A stretch of 8,757 nucleotides of DNA, taken from the NCBI GenBank assembly GCA_900548485.1, contig URKL01000065.1:1-8757 (forward strand). Direction: 5' to 3'. Both the position numbers and the translations under genes were made by a program. Origin of the DNA: an uncultured Succinatimonas sp. (GTDB taxonomy: Bacteria > Pseudomonadota > Gammaproteobacteria > Enterobacterales > Succinivibrionaceae). Shown here piece after piece: positions 6,685 to 8,757 of the stretch (positions are counted from its first letter, which is position 1; each line of letters starts with the position of its first letter). Under the pieces are notes generated by a model, which saw only the letters and a list, made by a program, of their open reading frames with translations, had not been told where the DNA came from and made no database searches.

Positions 6685-8685
6685 ATGTTATTCAACGATC
6701 CAGCTTTACGCGAGCTCAAACAGAAATTTGATCGCGAAAAGGTAAAAAAAGAAGGCTGCGTTAAGGCTACTGATCGCGGTTTTGGTTTTCTTGAGGTCGA
6801 CCGTGACCAATCTTATTTCATTGCCCCTAATGATATGCGCAATGTTATGCATGGTGATCGCATCAGTGCACTTATAGAAGAAGATGGCAATGGTAGACAA
6901 CATGCTATTCCACAAAAACTCATTGAAGCTAATTTAAAACGTTTTGTAGCCCGCGTTTTCTTTGCTAATGGAAAGCTTCATGTAATTGCCGATCATCCTA
7001 ATATCAAAAATCGCATTATTGCTATTGATAAGAGAGTTGATAATAAAACTCCTTTGCAAAATGGTGATTTTGTTATCTGTACTCTTTTTTCCCATGCTTT
7101 AAAAGGTCATGGATTTAAAGCAGATATTATTGAGTTAATCTGCAAAAAAAATGATCCTAAAACCCCATGGAAGGTTTCCTTACGTCGCTACGATCTGCCT
7201 TTAAAAGAACCTAATGATGAGCAATTCGAATTCTTAGAGAGCTCATATGAGCGTACCGATTTAACTGCCCTTGATTTTGTTACTATCGATAGCGACCATA
7301 CTGAAGATATGGATGATGCTCTGTATATAGAGAAAGATGCTAATGGCTATAACCTCTATGTTGCTATTGCAGATCCTACGGGTTATATCGGCGAGACTTC
7401 AAAATTTAACGATCAAGCTGCTAATAGAGCCTTTTCTATTTATTTGCCAGGTCGTGACATTCCCATGTTACCTCGCGTTCTCTCTGATAATTTATGCTCT
7501 TTAAGACCAAATCAAGTCCGCCCTACCTTAGTTGGAATTATGCACTGTGATTTTGACGGCAAACTAGATTTTAATGCTACCAAATTCATGCTAGCAAATA
7601 TCATATCTAAAGGTAAGCTTGTATATAACGAGGTCTCTGATTATTTAGAGGGAAAAGTAGAAGCTAAAATCCCAGAAGAAAATATTGCCAAACTCTTAAA
7701 TCTATTTGTTGATTTCACAAAAGCTCGTGACAGTTACAGAGCCTCACATGCTGCAACTTTCCGAAATCGTCCTGATTATGATTTTGTCTTAACTAAAGAA
7801 GGCGCTTTAGATCATATTGAGGTCAATCATCGTCGTATTGCCAATCAAATTGTTGAAGAAGCTATGATTACTGCCAATATTTGTGCAGGTGAACTTTTAA
7901 AAGAAAAACTCAATTGCGGTATTTTCAATGTTCACAGTGGCTTTGATATGGAGAAAAAGAAGGACATTCTCGCTTTACTTGAGCAAGAACAATGTCCTAT
8001 TCCACAAGCTGGCATTGACAGCCTACAAGGTTATAATGAGATTCGTCGCTTCGCTAATACTAAAGATGACAATTATATGGATTGTCGTATCCGCAGATTG
8101 CAAACTTTCTCCCAAATGAGCATTACTCCTGCTCCTCATTATGCTTTAGGTGTGGAGAATTATGCCACCTGGACATCACCTATTCGTAAATATGGCGATA
8201 TGGTAAATCATCGTCTACTTAAAGCCATCGTCGTCAATGCTGATCATCCTAAGCTTCCTGATGACGAACTCTTACAAAAGATGAATTTAGCTCGCCGGAC
8301 TAATCGCATGGCTGAACGTGATGTTCGTGATTGGTTATATATGGATTACTTAGAGCCAGATATTGCTAAAGGAACTGTCTTTGAAGCAGAAGTCTTTGAT
8401 TTAAGTCGAGGCGGTCTTCGCGTCATTCTTGAAGAAAACGGAGCCATGGTTTTTGTACCTTCAGTATTTATAAGTGACAATCGTGATGCCTTTATTTTAG
8501 ACGGTGATTTAGGATTTTTAACTGTAAATGGTGAAGTTAAATTACGTCTTGGAGATAAGATTTCTGTAAAGATATTTGAAATCAACCATCAAACTCGCTC
8601 AATTACTGCAATTCCTGCCAAAAGCATAGGAGGCCTCTTATTACCAGATCCTAAAAATTTGGTAAATAAAGGCTCTAAACGCTAA
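6685..8685 (+). CDS. rnb: Exoribonuclease II (RNase II)
   Basis: RNase II degrades single-stranded RNA from the 3' end to nucleoside monophosphates and takes part in mRNA turnover. The product is 666 residues (E. coli 644). From ATG 6685 it begins MLFNDPALRELKQ, like MFQDNPLLAQLKQ of E. coli. Cold-shock RNA-binding domains cover about 1-180 (KATDRGFGFLEVD near 27-39, MHGDRI at 55-60). The RNB catalytic domain has TIDSDHTEDMDDAL with Asp202, Asp208, Asp210 and Asp211, one off from the E. coli numbers 201, 207, 209 and 210. TWTSPIRKYGD carries the catalytic Arg501. A C-terminal S1 domain includes DLSRGGLRVIL. About 20 extra residues follow the usual family end, rich in Lys, Leu and Pro. RNase R is less likely because N-terminal and C-terminal regions match RNase II. 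An extended -10 promoter and a GGAGA site precede it, and an apparent IS605-type end starts 5 bases after its stop. Confidence 0.95.
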   Translation: MLFNDPALRELKQKFDREKVKKEGCVKATDRGFGFLEVDRDQSYFIAPNDMRNVMHGDRISALIEEDGNGRQHAIPQKLIEANLKRFVARVFFANGKLHVIADHPNIKNRIIAIDKRVDNKTPLQNGDFVICTLFSHALKGHGFKADIIELICKKNDPKTPWKVSLRRYDLPLKEPNDEQFEFLESSYERTDLTALDFVTIDSDHTEDMDDALYIEKDANGYNLYVAIADPTGYIGETSKFNDQAANRAFSIYLPGRDIPMLPRVLSDNLCSLRPNQVRPTLVGIMHCDFDGKLDFNATKFMLANIISKGKLVYNEVSDYLEGKVEAKIPEENIAKLLNLFVDFTKARDSYRASHAATFRNRPDYDFVLTKEGALDHIEVNHRRIANQIVEEAMITANICAGELLKEKLNCGIFNVHSGFDMEKKKDILALLEQEQCPIPQAGIDSLQGYNEIRRFANTKDDNYMDCRIRRLQTFSQMSITPAPHYALGVENYATWTSPIRKYGDMVNHRLLKAIVVNADHPKLPDDELLQKMNLARRTNRMAERDVRDWLYMDYLEPDIAKGTVFEAEVFDLSRGGLRVILEENGAMVFVPSVFISDNRDAFILDGDLGFLTVNGEVKLRLGDKISVKIFEINHQTRSITAIPAKSIGGLLLPDPKNLVNKGSKR

Positions 8686-8689
8686 TTAT

Positions 8690-8757
8690 TTGACTTCCTC
8701 CCCTTGCTAAAGCAAGGGGATTTATACTGCTTACATTACTATCTGTCTTCAGAGCTT
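8690..8757 (-). mobile_element. Right end of a putative IS200/IS605-family element (continues beyond window)
   Basis: On the - strand the sequence reads a stem-loop CCCCTTGC-TTTA-GCAAGGGG followed by AGGAAGTCAA, ending at 8690. This matches the layout known for IS605-type right ends such as ISDra2: a subterminal hairpin with TTTA-like loop, a GAGG-like stretch, then TCAA at the boundary. IS605 elements have hairpin ends rather than terminal inverted repeats and make no target duplication, and none is seen. The transposase or tnpB gene would lie to the right, reading leftward. Its last codons could fall in 8739-8757, but too little is visible to say. Alternatives are a solo end, a short non-autonomous derivative, or an unrelated hairpin repeat. 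Confidence 0.65.
8690..8757 (-). ncRNA. Putative 3' scaffold of a TnpB omega-RNA
   Basis: In IS605-type elements the right end is transcribed as the omega-RNA that guides the TnpB nuclease, and the guide is the flanking DNA just past the element. The hairpin plus GGGGAGGAAGTCAA on the - strand has this form. A guide would then start at 8689 and run leftward into the rnb stop codon and last codons. No tnpB is visible here, so function depends on sequence outside the window. Confidence 0.4.
8699..8720. terminator. GC-rich hairpin directly after rnb (possible terminator)
   Basis: TCCCCTTGC (8699-8707) pairs perfectly with GCAAGGGGA (8712-8720) around a TAAA loop. On the + strand it starts 13 bases after the rnb stop and is followed only by TTTATAC, a weak T tract. 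It is primarily the right-end hairpin of the IS605-like sequence, but it may also stop or stabilise the rnb transcript. No other terminator for rnb is visible in the window. Confidence 0.4.

Noticed and set aside
7928..8585. Small alternative frames overlapping rnb (7928-8119 +, 8346-8585 -)
   Set aside because: They overlap conserved RNB and S1 coding sequence and show no independent gene signals.
1..8757. CRISPR array, prophage or defence island
   Set aside because: No regularly spaced direct repeats, phage genes or defence genes are seen; apart from the right edge the content is housekeeping.

Overview
The window is a compact, AT-rich stretch of a gammaproteobacterial chromosome. The order def-fmt-rsmB-trkA-trkH is the classical gammaproteobacterial block (Vibrio-type, with trkH directly after trkA). 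Every protein aligns readily with its E. coli counterpart by memory of the sequences. Low GC, short gene overlaps and a menaquinone gene (menA) would fit an anaerobic, fumarate-respiring group such as Succinivibrionaceae, but that family assignment is inference.

Positions 1-5487 (+ strand) form one dense unit. It holds the 3' part of def (peptide deformylase, cut by the window edge), fmt (Met-tRNA formyltransferase), rsmB (16S rRNA m5C967 methyltransferase), trkA (NAD-binding regulator) and trkH (K+ channel subunit). From fmt onward each gene overlaps the previous one by 4-8 bases, so they are probably co-transcribed and translationally coupled. The first three genes serve translation: formyl-Met production, its removal, and rRNA modification. 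The last two make the Trk potassium-uptake system. menA follows on the - strand (5484-6422), its stop codon interlocked with that of trkH.

A 262-base divergent region (6423-6684) separates menA from rnb. It holds a plausible menA promoter, three inverted repeats, and a perfect extended -10 promoter for rnb. rnb encodes RNase II (start best placed at 6685). Five bases after the rnb stop the sequence becomes what looks like the right end of an IS200/IS605-family element lying on the - strand. This is a GC-rich hairpin followed (on the - strand) by GGGGAGGAAGTCAA, the pattern of a TnpB omega-RNA 3' end. Its transposase/TnpB gene would lie beyond the right edge.

Most of the window is ordinary housekeeping sequence. 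The points worth a second look are the IS605/omega-RNA end abutting rnb, a Gly-to-Cys change at the third selectivity-filter loop of TrkH, a decayed second nucleotide-binding motif in TrkA, a cysteine cluster in the Fmt C-terminal domain, a lysine-rich N-terminal extension on RsmB, and the inverted repeats in the menA-rnb intergenic region.
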